Part shown: positions 17,632 through 25,203 of the stretch, one piece after another
Layout: the number at the start of each line of letters is the position of its first letter
Numbering within the stretch: the first letter of the stretch is position 1
Assembly (NCBI RefSeq): GCF_000266945.1
Contig: NC_018025.1
Span: 2,232,001-2,296,000, forward strand
Direction: 5' to 3'
Length of the DNA: 64,000 bases
Origin: Desulfomonile tiedjei DSM 6799
GTDB taxonomy: Bacteria > Desulfobacterota > Desulfomonilia > Desulfomonilales > Desulfomonilaceae
The notes under the pieces: model-generated
The model's input: the letters and a program-made list of their open reading frames with translations, nothing else
Databases searched by the model: none
What the model was told of the DNA's origin: nothing
Made by a program: the position numbers and the translations under genes

Positions 17632-18174
17632 TTATAGCCAAAATTCAGGGTATCGGCGGTGACTGGATATATTATTGAAAATGAGCGCAACCAGGAGCAT
17701 GGTAAGCGCTCCGGCTCCGGTTGGAACGAGCACGTACATGAACCCCAAAGCATGGATTTGGTCCGATCCGATCACAAATATCAGTGCTGTCGCGCCTCCG
17801 GGCGGATGAAGAGTCTTTGTTGCGTGCATTAAAGCAACGGAAGTTGCAACCGCGATTGAGGCAGCCATCCAGGGCTCGGCGTGAAACAACTTGAACGCTA
17901 TGACTCCGACGAATGCTGAAAGCACATGGCCTCCCACCAGGTTTCTGGGCTGAGCCAAAGGACTCTTGATTGCACCGTAGATGAGGACTGCCGACGCTCC
18001 GAAAGAACCGATGATCATTATAAGATCGAATCCGTTCAGGAGCTTGAAATTCAAGAAAGCAACGGAGGCAATGCCAAGAAATGAGCCGACCCATGAGAGA
18101 ACAATCTCACGAGCGGAAACCATTGGAGGGCTCTGGGTAGTACCTTTCATTTTGGCCAGATAGTTCTTTAACAT
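17632..18174 (-). CDS. HPP family membrane protein
   Basis: A protein of 180 residues with four membrane helices and the family's name motif HPPGGATAL. Some HPP proteins have been linked to nitrite transport in plastids and cyanobacteria; a transport role is therefore possible but unproven here. The frame could start earlier (to 18246), but that would overlap the upstream CBS gene by 68 bases; the ATG at 18174 lies four bases beyond the CBS stop. Gene pairing with CBS proteins is common, as in natural HPP-CBS fusions. Confidence 0.8.
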   Translation of the reverse strand: MLKNYLAKMKGTTQSPPMVSAREIVLSWVGSFLGIASVAFLNFKLLNGFDLIMIIGSFGASAVLIYGAIKSPLAQPRNLVGGHVLSAFVGVIAFKLFHAEPWMAASIAVATSVALMHATKTLHPPGGATALIFVIGSDQIHALGFMYVLVPTGAGALTMLLVALIFNNISSHRRYPEFWL

Positions 18175-18178
18175 GAGA

Positions 18179-18775
18179 TCACCATGAGCGATGAATGACA
18201 TCGGCACGCGACGCAATTCCGATGAGTTTGCCTGATTCGTCCACAACAGGAATCCTGTTAATTCCGTGCCTTATAATCATGTCCCCGACCTCCATGACTG
18301 GAACCTCCGGGGTCACTACAACGGCAGGGCTGCTCATGATATCTTCTGCTACCTGTAATCGCATTGGTGCAGCCAGACATCTGCCTCCCTTCAAGCAGTC
18401 GGAGACGACATCCATGAAAGTCTGCGGTCCTCCGCCTCCCATTGCCCATAAGAAATCTCTCTCGGAAATTATGCCGGCAACGGTTCCGTCCGCCTCTAAA
18501 ACCGGCACCCCGGACACTCTTCTCTTTGCCATGAGTTCAGCCACCTCCCGTATGGGAGTAGACCTCACCACGGTCACTACGTCCCTGGTCATGACATCCT
18601 TGACTTTCACGGAATGCATGAGCCGTCTCAGAGCGTGCTCGTATGCTTTGAGATATACCTCCCGGAAGTCACCCGGAGTGATATCCACGTATCCGGAGAT
18701 GTCTCTCATAGCCTCGAGTATGTCGTCATCGGAAATGTCTACAGGAATACATGCTTCAATAGTTGTGTCAGCCAT
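18179..18775 (-). CDS. CBS-domain protein
   Basis: A 198-residue cytoplasmic protein with two CBS domains (about residues 58-113 starting KDVMTRDVVTV, and about 143-196 starting EDIMSSPAVVV). CBS pairs bind adenine nucleotides and regulate partner proteins. The N-terminal 50 residues are an extra helical part. The ATG is preceded by AAAGAGG. It is the first gene of a two-gene unit with the HPP protein, which it may gate. Two palindromes upstream (18856-18867 and 18874-18887) are candidate operators. Confidence 0.85.
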   Translation of the reverse strand: MADTTIEACIPVDISDDDILEAMRDISGYVDITPGDFREVYLKAYEHALRRLMHSVKVKDVMTRDVVTVVRSTPIREVAELMAKRRVSGVPVLEADGTVAGIISERDFLWAMGGGGPQTFMDVVSDCLKGGRCLAAPMRLQVAEDIMSSPAVVVTPEVPVMEVGDMIIRHGINRIPVVDESGKLIGIASRADVIHRSW

Positions 18776-18855
18776 TTTTCGCCTCTTTAGCCGTTGCAGG
18801 CCATCCGGATCGATGTTTGTCTCCGCGATTCCATCCTAACTCCTATGTTTATGTC

Positions 18856-18887
18856 ATCCGTACGGATCACGCCTTGACCTAAGTCAA
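18856..18887 (-). promoter_or_regulatory. Two adjacent palindromes upstream of the CBS-HPP unit
   Basis: ATCCGTACGGAT (18856-18867) is a perfect 12-base palindrome. TTGACCTAAGTCAA (18874-18887) is a perfect TTGAC-N4-GTCAA dyad, close to the FNR/DNR-type site TTGAY-N4-RTCAA. They lie 80-110 bases before the CBS start. An anaerobic CRP/FNR-family regulator is a reasonable guess. Confidence 0.45.
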
Positions 18888-19049
18888 ATGTTCCTTTTTT
18901 TCTTGAAGCTGTCGGAGAATTTTCCTGCGTTGTATATCCCGCTCAGAATGCCCTTTGGTTGTGAACCGGCTCTTGAAAAAGCCAAATCGGTGCTTACCTC
19001 CACAAAAACGTAACCTATTGCCATCATTTAAGGTAATTGACTTGCGTTT

Positions 19050-19061
19050 TACCACGTGGTA
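19050..19061. promoter_or_regulatory. Perfect palindrome TACCACGTGGTA upstream of the aldo/keto reductase
   Basis: A 12-base self-complementary sequence about 155 bases before the ATG at 19216, in an otherwise structureless intergenic region. It could be an operator. No matching second copy was noticed. Confidence 0.3.
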
Positions 19062-19215
19062 TCCGGGAGAATAGGAGCTTTTCGATTTGAAAGAAGGTTC
19101 AATCTATTTTCTGAAAAGGATTTCCAGGAGTCCTTGTCGAGGAGCCTCGATAACGGACTACACTGAAAGAAATGAGAAGCTGAAAAACGCTTTGAATTCC
19201 GGGAAGGAGAAACCT

Positions 19216-20358
19216 ATGGGTTCAAAAGAAATAGGGCGGCGGCTATTTATCAAGGGAGCTTCATCTGCGGTTTTGGGACTGGCGGTGACTCCTCTGTGCA
19301 ACATGAATCTTTCCTTTGCAGATGCGCAGAAGGCGAACTCTCTCGAATACCGGATTCTCGGAAGGACCGGATTAAAGGTCACAGCCGTCAGTATGGGAGT
19401 CATGAATTGCAGCGACCCATCAGTGCTGCACCGGGCGTTCGATCTCGGCATTAATTTTTACGACACCGCTCACTCCTATATGGGAGGCCGGAATGAGGAA
19501 ATGATGGGCAAGGCGTTTCGCGGAAAGCGAGACAAAGTATTCATACAGACAAAATTTCGTGTCGGCACGGAAAAGGAGACCAGAAAATCTGTAGAAACGA
19601 GCCTCCAGAGGCTACAGACCGATTATGTGGATGTGCTTCTCGCGCATTCTCTCAAGAAACCGGATGAAGTTAATGATCCTGCGCTGATTAGATTTCTTCA
19701 GGCCATGAAGAAGGAGGGCAAGGCACGTTTTACCGGTTTTTCTACACATGCCGACATGGCTCCTCTTTTGAGAGAAGCAGCGAAATCCAGTTTTCACGAT
19801 GTTGCTCTCACTTCCTACAATTTCACCCATTCAAACGATCTGAAAGAGGCTGTGGCATTGGCGAGGAACTCGGGCATAGGGATTGTGGCGATGAAGACCC
19901 AGGCGGGAGGTTACAAAGCGAGCGACATGGGTGGACTTAGCCCTCACCAGGCTGCCCTCAAGTACGTGTTGCTGGATCAGCATGTTGCAGTAGCCGTCCC
20001 GGGAGTCACCACCATCCAACAGATCGAGGAATTGGCTGCAGTGATGGGAACGGCCCTGTCAAGAAAGGACCTGGATGAGCTACGCCAGTATGAGTCTCAC
20101 CTTCAAGGAAGGATCTGTACAATGTGCGGCGGGTGTATCGGTGAGTGTCCGCACGGCGTTGCTCACAGCGATTTGCTGAGGGCAGTCATGTATCGCGACG
20201 GTTACAAAGATGACAAGCTCGCCCGAGAAGTGCTTCGGACGGAAAGAGCTCTCCAACAAATAAAGCTCTGTTCCGATTGTTCATCCTGCGCTATCACGTG
20301 TTCGAGAGGACTTGATATTCACGCTCGATTGAAGGAAGTGCACCGAATGTTCTCGTGA
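19216..20358 (+). CDS. Tat-signal aldo/keto reductase with two [4Fe-4S] motifs
   Basis: A protein of 380 residues. The N-terminus carries a twin-arginine-type signal (GRRLFIKGASS, then a hydrophobic run). About residues 42-300 form an aldo/keto reductase barrel: YRILGRTGLKV start, catalytic tyrosine in FYDTAHSY, FIQTKF, DVLLAHSL. The C-terminus holds two cysteine sets, CTMCGGCIGEC and CSDCSSCAITC, each able to bind a [4Fe-4S] cluster. The ATG has AAGGAG at eight bases; the frame extends to a TTG at 19087, which has no such site. The substrate is unknown. A Tat signal would place it outside the cytoplasm, which is odd for an NAD(P)H-linked fold. Confidence 0.85.
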   Translation: MGSKEIGRRLFIKGASSAVLGLAVTPLCNMNLSFADAQKANSLEYRILGRTGLKVTAVSMGVMNCSDPSVLHRAFDLGINFYDTAHSYMGGRNEEMMGKAFRGKRDKVFIQTKFRVGTEKETRKSVETSLQRLQTDYVDVLLAHSLKKPDEVNDPALIRFLQAMKKEGKARFTGFSTHADMAPLLREAAKSSFHDVALTSYNFTHSNDLKEAVALARNSGIGIVAMKTQAGGYKASDMGGLSPHQAALKYVLLDQHVAVAVPGVTTIQQIEELAAVMGTALSRKDLDELRQYESHLQGRICTMCGGCIGECPHGVAHSDLLRAVMYRDGYKDDKLAREVLRTERALQQIKLCSDCSSCAITCSRGLDIHARLKEVHRMFS

Positions 20359-20387
20359 ATGCGTATTTCACTGGAGGAACAATCAGA

Positions 20388-21314
20388 ATGATAAGGCGTG
20401 AAGCTCTGATTATTATCTCTTTCCTGGGGATTTTGTTTGCTTTTCAGGATCTCCGGGCTGGAACGATGCCCATAGAATCTCTCATTCCGAAAACTGCCCC
20501 TGAGGGCTGGATTTTGAGAGATGCCCCTGAAACATTTACGAGAGAAACGTTGTTTGAGCACATTAACGGTCAAGCCGATCTCTTTGTGCAGTATGGATTT
20601 GAAAATTCCGTTTTTGCAGTTTATCAGAATACGAGTTCTTCTGAAGATAAAATCGAAGTGGATATCTATGATATGGGCGATTCGCTTCACGCGTATGGAG
20701 TTTTCTCACGTTTCAGGCAAGAAGAAAAACCCGCAGGAATTGGCCTAGATTCGTACCTGGGCGATAATTATGCCATTTTCTATAAGGGCAAGTACTTTGT
20801 GGTACTCCAAGCCACAGATTCAAATGCCATTTTGAAACGGCTGGCACAGGACATAGAATCTCGCATTTCAGACACATCAGCCCAGCCCAGGGAGCTTGGA
20901 TATTTCCCAACAAACGGGCTTAAACCTGGTTCCATAGAATACTTTCCCGATGGGCTGCTCGGTCATCAATTTTTGCACAGAGGCTTCAAGGCATCGTACA
21001 CAGAGCAGGAAGCGAAAACTAGTGGAAAAGCCAGGGGGAACGTCCCGGAATGTCATCTTTTCTTGGCCGTCTTTAAAAACTCAGAAGAAGCTCTGGATGC
21101 ACTGCAGCTCTATAGAGAGGATTTGCTGAAAAAAGGAAAACTGGACACGGGGACTTTGACTCAATTCGGACCCAACTCGCTGATTGGGACAGACCCGTAC
21201 CAGGGCAAAACCGTCGTCGTGCAGAAGGGGCCTTATCTCCTGGGCGCAGCCGGTTTTCAACAAGATAGGGAAGGGCAAGAACGGCTGGCTGAGATGATGA
21301 GGGAGATCAAATAA
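20388..21314 (+). CDS. DUF6599-type exported protein
   Basis: A 308-residue protein with an N-terminal hydrophobic signal (LIIISFLGILFAF) and a likely cut after LRAG. The motif LFEHINGQADLFVQYGF is the hallmark of a family of deltaproteobacterial proteins labelled DUF6599, of unknown function. GGAGGA stands nine bases before the ATG at 20388; the frame also runs from a GTG that overlaps the reductase stop. It probably shares a transcript with the reductase. Confidence 0.65.
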   Translation: MIRREALIIISFLGILFAFQDLRAGTMPIESLIPKTAPEGWILRDAPETFTRETLFEHINGQADLFVQYGFENSVFAVYQNTSSSEDKIEVDIYDMGDSLHAYGVFSRFRQEEKPAGIGLDSYLGDNYAIFYKGKYFVVLQATDSNAILKRLAQDIESRISDTSAQPRELGYFPTNGLKPGSIEYFPDGLLGHQFLHRGFKASYTEQEAKTSGKARGNVPECHLFLAVFKNSEEALDALQLYREDLLKKGKLDTGTLTQFGPNSLIGTDPYQGKTVVVQKGPYLLGAAGFQQDREGQERLAEMMREIK

Positions 21315-21318
21315 TCAA

Positions 21319-22347
21319 CTAGTGAGGTCCTCTTGCACGCTCAATCATGCGCTTAACATATTCATTCGCATTCATGTGCAGGATCGTAATGTCCGGATAT
21401 TCCTCAGAAAATACCCGAAATATTTCGTCTGCGAAGGCTTGTCCGATTGATTCCACTTCCTGGAAATCAAAGACAGCAATCTTGAATTTTTCAATGCGTG
21501 CAAGCAGTCGCTTGGCCTGAGAGCGTGAAATCAACATTTCTTCGCCATATTTGGCCAGTTTTACAGGTACGATGGTTTTCGTGAATCCGTAGTCTTCGCC
21601 TGAAGTAAAATTATCGAACACTTCTTTTGCGGTTCTTTTAGTAGAGTTGCTTAGCTTCATCACTACTACAGTTCCTTTGGGCAATTGAGGAATTTCCATT
21701 ATCCAGTCCAACCCGTTCAGGCTGTGGTCAAATTCGGTTTGGTCCGAGCGAATATTGAACCAGTCAAACATTCTCGATGAAAAGAAGATTCCTTCTCCCG
21801 TATGACGCTTTGGGTCGGTAGTTAGCTTTCCTTTAGCGAGTTCCAGAACAGCGTGCCGTTCATCATCAAGATTCATCTCACGCTGGATTTTTTTGAAAAT
21901 ACCCTCACCATTGTCTAGCAACCCGATACGTGCGTCTATGGCTGACCTGAATACATACAGCCGAGCAAATGTTCCTGAGGAATGTTCTATAGCATTGTTA
22001 AGCATCTCGGTAATACCGTACTGCCAAATCTCCTGCACGTTCCTGGGCAGATCTGCAAATAAGGGAGCAATATCATTTCTCCAGACAACATCTTCCTTCA
22101 ATGTGCCATCAAGGGAATAAGTGAATTCTTTTTCAACAACTGGTTTTAGCACATAGTGGCGATCACGGGTACTGCCTTGAGCGGACAGGAGATCAGCAGA
22201 AACAAGATGTTGAAGATGTTTGTTGATTGCCTGGCGAGAAATACCGAATTGTTCCGCTGTAAAATTAGCAATATCCGAGGGGTGGTCTCTCACGTTCTCG
22301 AGGATAAATCGACGGATTTCCTCGCCTCTCGATCGCAAACCAACCAT
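21319..22347 (-). CDS. HTH - GHKL ATPase - DUF4325 (STAS-like) regulator
   Basis: A 342-residue cytoplasmic protein in three parts. A winged helix (about residues 5-68, ISRQAINKHLQHLVSADLL), a GHKL/HATPase-like domain (N-box EMLNNAIEHSS, G1-box DNGEGI, G2-like GEGIFFSS), and a C-terminal STAS-like DUF4325 domain (about 265-335, FKIAVFDFQEVESIGQAFADE). It resembles a partner-switching module, anti-sigma kinase plus STAS, merged with a DNA-binding domain. SD TTGGAG/AAGGAGA lies nine bases before the ATG. The promoter at 22385-22413 contains repeats that this protein may bind itself. Function unknown. Confidence 0.75.
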   Translation of the reverse strand: MVGLRSRGEEIRRFILENVRDHPSDIANFTAEQFGISRQAINKHLQHLVSADLLSAQGSTRDRHYVLKPVVEKEFTYSLDGTLKEDVVWRNDIAPLFADLPRNVQEIWQYGITEMLNNAIEHSSGTFARLYVFRSAIDARIGLLDNGEGIFKKIQREMNLDDERHAVLELAKGKLTTDPKRHTGEGIFFSSRMFDWFNIRSDQTEFDHSLNGLDWIMEIPQLPKGTVVVMKLSNSTKRTAKEVFDNFTSGEDYGFTKTIVPVKLAKYGEEMLISRSQAKRLLARIEKFKIAVFDFQEVESIGQAFADEIFRVFSEEYPDITILHMNANEYVKRMIERARGPH

Positions 22348-22367
22348 GTATTCATCTCCTTGGAGAA

Positions 22368-22413
22368 ATTGTCAACCTTATGGTAAGGTATTGACAATTA
22401 GTCGGTATGTCAA
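22368..22413 (-). promoter_or_regulatory. Promoter and operator of the HTH-GHKL-DUF4325 gene
   Basis: Read on the minus strand: -35 TTGACA (22408-22413), a 17-base spacer, then -10 TACCTT (22385-22390). An 8-base dyad, ATTGTCAA (22368-22375) and TTGACAAT (22391-22398), brackets the -10 region, and a second direct copy of TGTCAACC lies at 22408-22415. Repressor binding here would block the promoter; self-regulation is likely. Confidence 0.6.
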
Positions 22414-22449
22414 CCATTATGTACCGTTCGGTAGTGAGATGATAAGTGC

Positions 22450-22477
22450 GGAAACGGCCATCAATGTGGCCGTTTCC
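22450..22477 (-). terminator. Perfect hairpin after the 47-aa gene
   Basis: An 11-base perfect stem (GGAAACGGCCA with TGGCCGTTTCC, six-base loop). It lies 57 bases past the stop of the 47-residue gene read on the minus strand. No long T run follows, so it may act as a stability hairpin. Confidence 0.5.
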
Positions 22478-22533
22478 TGAATGAGGCATAACAGGTTGGG
22501 AATGAAGCGGTTAAGGCGGTGGTCGGACGATGC

Positions 22534-22677
22534 CTACTTACAAACCTGGCAAGAATCCACCACAATGCCGCCCTGCTTTGCACAATAGTATTCGTCTTTG
22601 GATTTGGTGCATGCTCCCCAAAGGCAGCAATTAACCTCTTGTCCGATAAATTGTATGAATAATTTCAATGTCATCAT
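22534..22677 (-). CDS. Cys-rich small protein (47 aa)
   Basis: Translating the minus strand gives a 47-residue product beginning MMTLKLFIQFIGQEV. The remainder contains six cysteines (CC, C, C, then CQVC) and ends in CK. GGAG stands seven bases before the first ATG. The spacing of cysteines suggests a metal-binding knuckle or disulfide-stabilised peptide. It belongs to a run of three tiny genes on the same strand, each with its own ribosome site. No family recognised. Confidence 0.5.
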   Translation of the reverse strand: MMTLKLFIQFIGQEVNCCLWGACTKSKDEYYCAKQGGIVVDSCQVCK

Positions 22678-22794
22678 AGCAATTCTCCAGTCTCGTAATT
22701 ATGAACTAATTTTAGTCACTGCCATAAAAAAGACCAGCACCAGGAAGACCCTCCCTTTTTTTCATTCTTCGTTGCTCAGCGGAAATTTGGCTCG

Positions 22795-22832
22795 CGAAAA
22801 ACCCCCGAGACTCTTATGAGAACTCAGGGGTT
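22795..22832 (-). terminator. Rho-independent terminator after the 64-aa gene
   Basis: On the minus strand AACCCCTGAG pairs with CTCGGGGGTT (one mismatch) across a short loop and is followed directly by a T run. It lies about 50 bases after the stop of the 64-residue gene, which supports that gene being real. Confidence 0.65.
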
Positions 22833-22882
22833 ACTGCACCATGCAGCCATCACAGGCATGAAAAAAGTGCATTGTGCCACGA

Positions 22883-23077
22883 TCACGTGCCGGTCTGTAT
22901 ATCGAGTCCGCATGCTGAAGCGCATAGAAACTCACTTTTCATATCCCAGGAATCAAGAACGCAATCATTGAAACAATCGTGTTTTGTCACTCGTACATCC
23001 CGCGTATATTGAGATGTCGGAGCCGGCTCGGAAAGAGCGCTCTCGTCGATGTCCGGAATCAATTCCACAGTTTTCAT
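22883..23077 (-). CDS. Twin CX3C small protein (64 aa)
   Basis: A 64-residue acidic protein. Its C-terminal half holds C-x3-C, twelve residues, then C-x3-C (CFNDC and CASAC), the pattern of helical-hairpin (alpha-hairpinin/twin CX3C) peptides. GGAG lies eight bases before the ATG and a good terminator follows. It could be a disulfide-bonded peptide, a metal binder or a modified-peptide precursor; nothing decides between these. Confidence 0.55.
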   Translation of the reverse strand: MKTVELIPDIDESALSEPAPTSQYTRDVRVTKHDCFNDCVLDSWDMKSEFLCASACGLDIQTGT

Positions 23078-23117
23078 TGTTTTTCTCCGCGGATGCTATA
23101 ACAACTAATTTGCTCTA

Positions 23118-23204
23118 CTAAAGGATGAAACTGAGAATCCAAATGGCTAAAATGACTATTATAATAGTCCCTATCCAACCATATGGACCGCCATAATAGG
23201 CCAT
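23118..23204 (-). CDS. Tiny Gly/Tyr-rich membrane peptide (28 aa)
   Basis: The product starts MAYYGGPYGWIG and continues as one hydrophobic helix to ILSFIL. The layout is like the YjcZ-type small membrane peptides known from spore formers. A perfect GGAGG lies seven bases before the ATG. It is the most upstream of three tiny minus-strand genes. A membrane-active or scaffold role is possible. Confidence 0.5.
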   Translation of the reverse strand: MAYYGGPYGWIGTIIIVILAIWILSFIL

Positions 23205-23472
23205 TTTGCACCTCCATCGTTTGCTAATTTAGATGCCCGCACAATCTGTTCGATTCATAAAAAAGAGTTCCTGAAGTTCTCCGAGTCGTTTATTTCTCAT
23301 TATGCTTGGTCAGGTCGGAGTTTTCTTGCTCTGCACTGTTCTCGAATTCAAGCTCTACGAAAGCGGTAATGTGTGGCTTGAGATACACGCAATCGTGTGT
23401 TAATTTAAGTTTGCTATAGATAGTTTATGCATATACCGCATTGAGTTGCGAAAACTCTGAGGACGGGTAAGT

Positions 23473-24225
23473 ATGAGAACAGCGAATCCTGCATTAAACG
23501 AAGGGGCCTTTGGCGGCCTGGAACGTGTTTGGGACACCGATAAGGCCATGACGCTACAAGGCACCGTAAATAAGGCCGGCGTTCTTCTATTGCTGGTCGC
23601 ACTCTCTGCCGGGTGGACGTGGCACTTGTTTTTCAGCGGTCCTACTCCTGATCCTGCGTCGGTGATGCCGTGGATGATTATCGGGGCTATCGGGGGATTC
23701 ATCGTAGCTCTCGTGACCGTCTTCAAACAGTCTTGGGCTCCGGTGACTTCACCGATATATGCATTACTGGAAGGGCTTTTCATTGGAGGAATGTCCTCGT
23801 TGGCCGAGTCCCAGTATCCAGGAATCGTGATTCAGGCGGTAGGATTGACATTCGGAACCTGCTTTGCGCTTCTGGTGGCTTATTCTTCCGGATTCATCCG
23901 AGCTACGGAGAACTTCAAGCTTGGCGTTGTTGCGGCTACTGGCGGAATCGCAATTGTTTATCTCATTTCGATAATCCTGAGTGTTTTCGGTGTCCAAATG
24001 CCTTTTATTCACGATAATGGGTTGATTGGGATCGGGTTCAGCATATTTGTGGTGGTGATTGCAGCACTCAATCTTGTTCTGGATTTCGACTTTATTGAGA
24101 CTGGTGCTCGCCATGGTCTACCAAAGTACATGGAATGGTATGCAGCCTTTGGGCTCATGGTCACATTAATCTGGCTCTACATCGAAATTCTTCGGCTTCT
24201 CATAAAGCTTCGGAGTAGAGATTAG
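23473..24225 (+). CDS. Bax inhibitor-1/YccA family membrane protein
   Basis: A 250-residue inner-membrane protein with about seven helices; the N-terminal pattern NPALNEGAFGG and the segment SPIYALLEGLFIGGMS are typical of the YccA-like branch of the Bax inhibitor-1 family. Family members act as Ca2+ leak channels or interact with the FtsH protease (E. coli YccA). The start has GAGGACGGG upstream. It stands alone between the small-gene cluster and an unknown gene. Confidence 0.85.
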   Translation: MRTANPALNEGAFGGLERVWDTDKAMTLQGTVNKAGVLLLLVALSAGWTWHLFFSGPTPDPASVMPWMIIGAIGGFIVALVTVFKQSWAPVTSPIYALLEGLFIGGMSSLAESQYPGIVIQAVGLTFGTCFALLVAYSSGFIRATENFKLGVVAATGGIAIVYLISIILSVFGVQMPFIHDNGLIGIGFSIFVVVIAALNLVLDFDFIETGARHGLPKYMEWYAAFGLMVTLIWLYIEILRLLIKLRSRD

Positions 24226-24311
24226 AGCTCGCTATTCCGGAGTGTGCCCGGGAACCGCACGGTATCTCAAACTGTTTGGATTGCTTAGGAACATCTCGCT
24301 AAAGAAGAAGA

Positions 24312-24893
24312 ATGGCACGATTACCCTTATATTACTTCAATATCGTCAGCCACGTCGGAAGGACAACCCAAATCACCGAAGCGCAACTACAATCCATATG
24401 GAGTGAAATAGATCGTTCCATTGATTCCCTTCAGCCTCCACCCAAGAAGATGTATAACGACGGTCTCTTCACATTCAACAATAAACTGATTGTCATTCCG
24501 CCGGGAAGTGTTCCTGATGCCCTAAAAGAAATCTATAAAATGCCTGAAGGCTACAATAAAAGAATACTGCTAAAACTGGCTGATATGGGGACAAGTCTCA
24601 TACCCTGTGAAGAACATGAATTGTTGACAGCATGGCAAAAAAATGAGGCAGAAATAGTGAGAAAGGAAGAAGCTGGAGAAACCATATCTGCCGAAGAAAT
24701 CGGAAGACAATCGTTATACCTGTTGACCCGCAACAAAGTCATAGGGCAGGTGATAGCTCAAACGTTATCTGAAGACGAAGCTGGCGTGTTGTTTCTGGGA
24801 TGTGTTCACAATCTCAAAGGAATGATGGCTAACAATTACTTGACAGATACTCTTGGATTGAATGTCATCGAGATGAACCCGCAGGTCCGTTAA
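24312..24893 (+). CDS. Hypothetical soluble protein (193 aa)
   Basis: A 193-residue cytoplasmic protein with no motif I can assign. The C-terminal part has a hydrophobic strand and histidine (VLFLGCVHNLKGMM), and an Asn-rich end. It follows the Bax-inhibitor-like gene by 86 bases on the same strand. AAAGAAGAAGA before the ATG is a weak ribosome site. Confidence 0.55.
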   Translation: MARLPLYYFNIVSHVGRTTQITEAQLQSIWSEIDRSIDSLQPPPKKMYNDGLFTFNNKLIVIPPGSVPDALKEIYKMPEGYNKRILLKLADMGTSLIPCEEHELLTAWQKNEAEIVRKEEAGETISAEEIGRQSLYLLTRNKVIGQVIAQTLSEDEAGVLFLGCVHNLKGMMANNYLTDTLGLNVIEMNPQVR

Positions 24894-25203
24894 GAATCTC
24901 CAATCATATCAATAACAATTTTCGAGTCTCCGGAATTCTGGTGATCTAATATTTTTTATTGTGGGATCAGGCGAATATTCTAATGGATTGCGCATTTCTT
25001 CATCACATTTGTTAATAGGAACTGTCTTCTGCCGTCTTGACATTCTGTGATGGCTGAGCTATTGCAGCATATTCAAATCAGTTGGCAGATGAAGATTTCC
25101 CATTTCTGGAGGACAACTGTCTCAGAAATCTAGGGCATAATTATTCCGGCGCGTCTCGTATAATTGACCCGCTTCCCAAATTGAGAACAAGGCGCAAAAA
25201 GCA
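24894..25203. other. Intergenic stretch, nothing recognised
   Basis: About 310 A/T-rich bases before the heme sensor kinase. No gene, repeat family member or clear promoter was identified. Confidence 0.4.

Noticed and set aside
18195-18839. A 214-codon plus-strand frame opposite the CBS gene
   Set aside because: Composition is Thr/Ser-rich shadow; the minus strand encodes two clear CBS domains.
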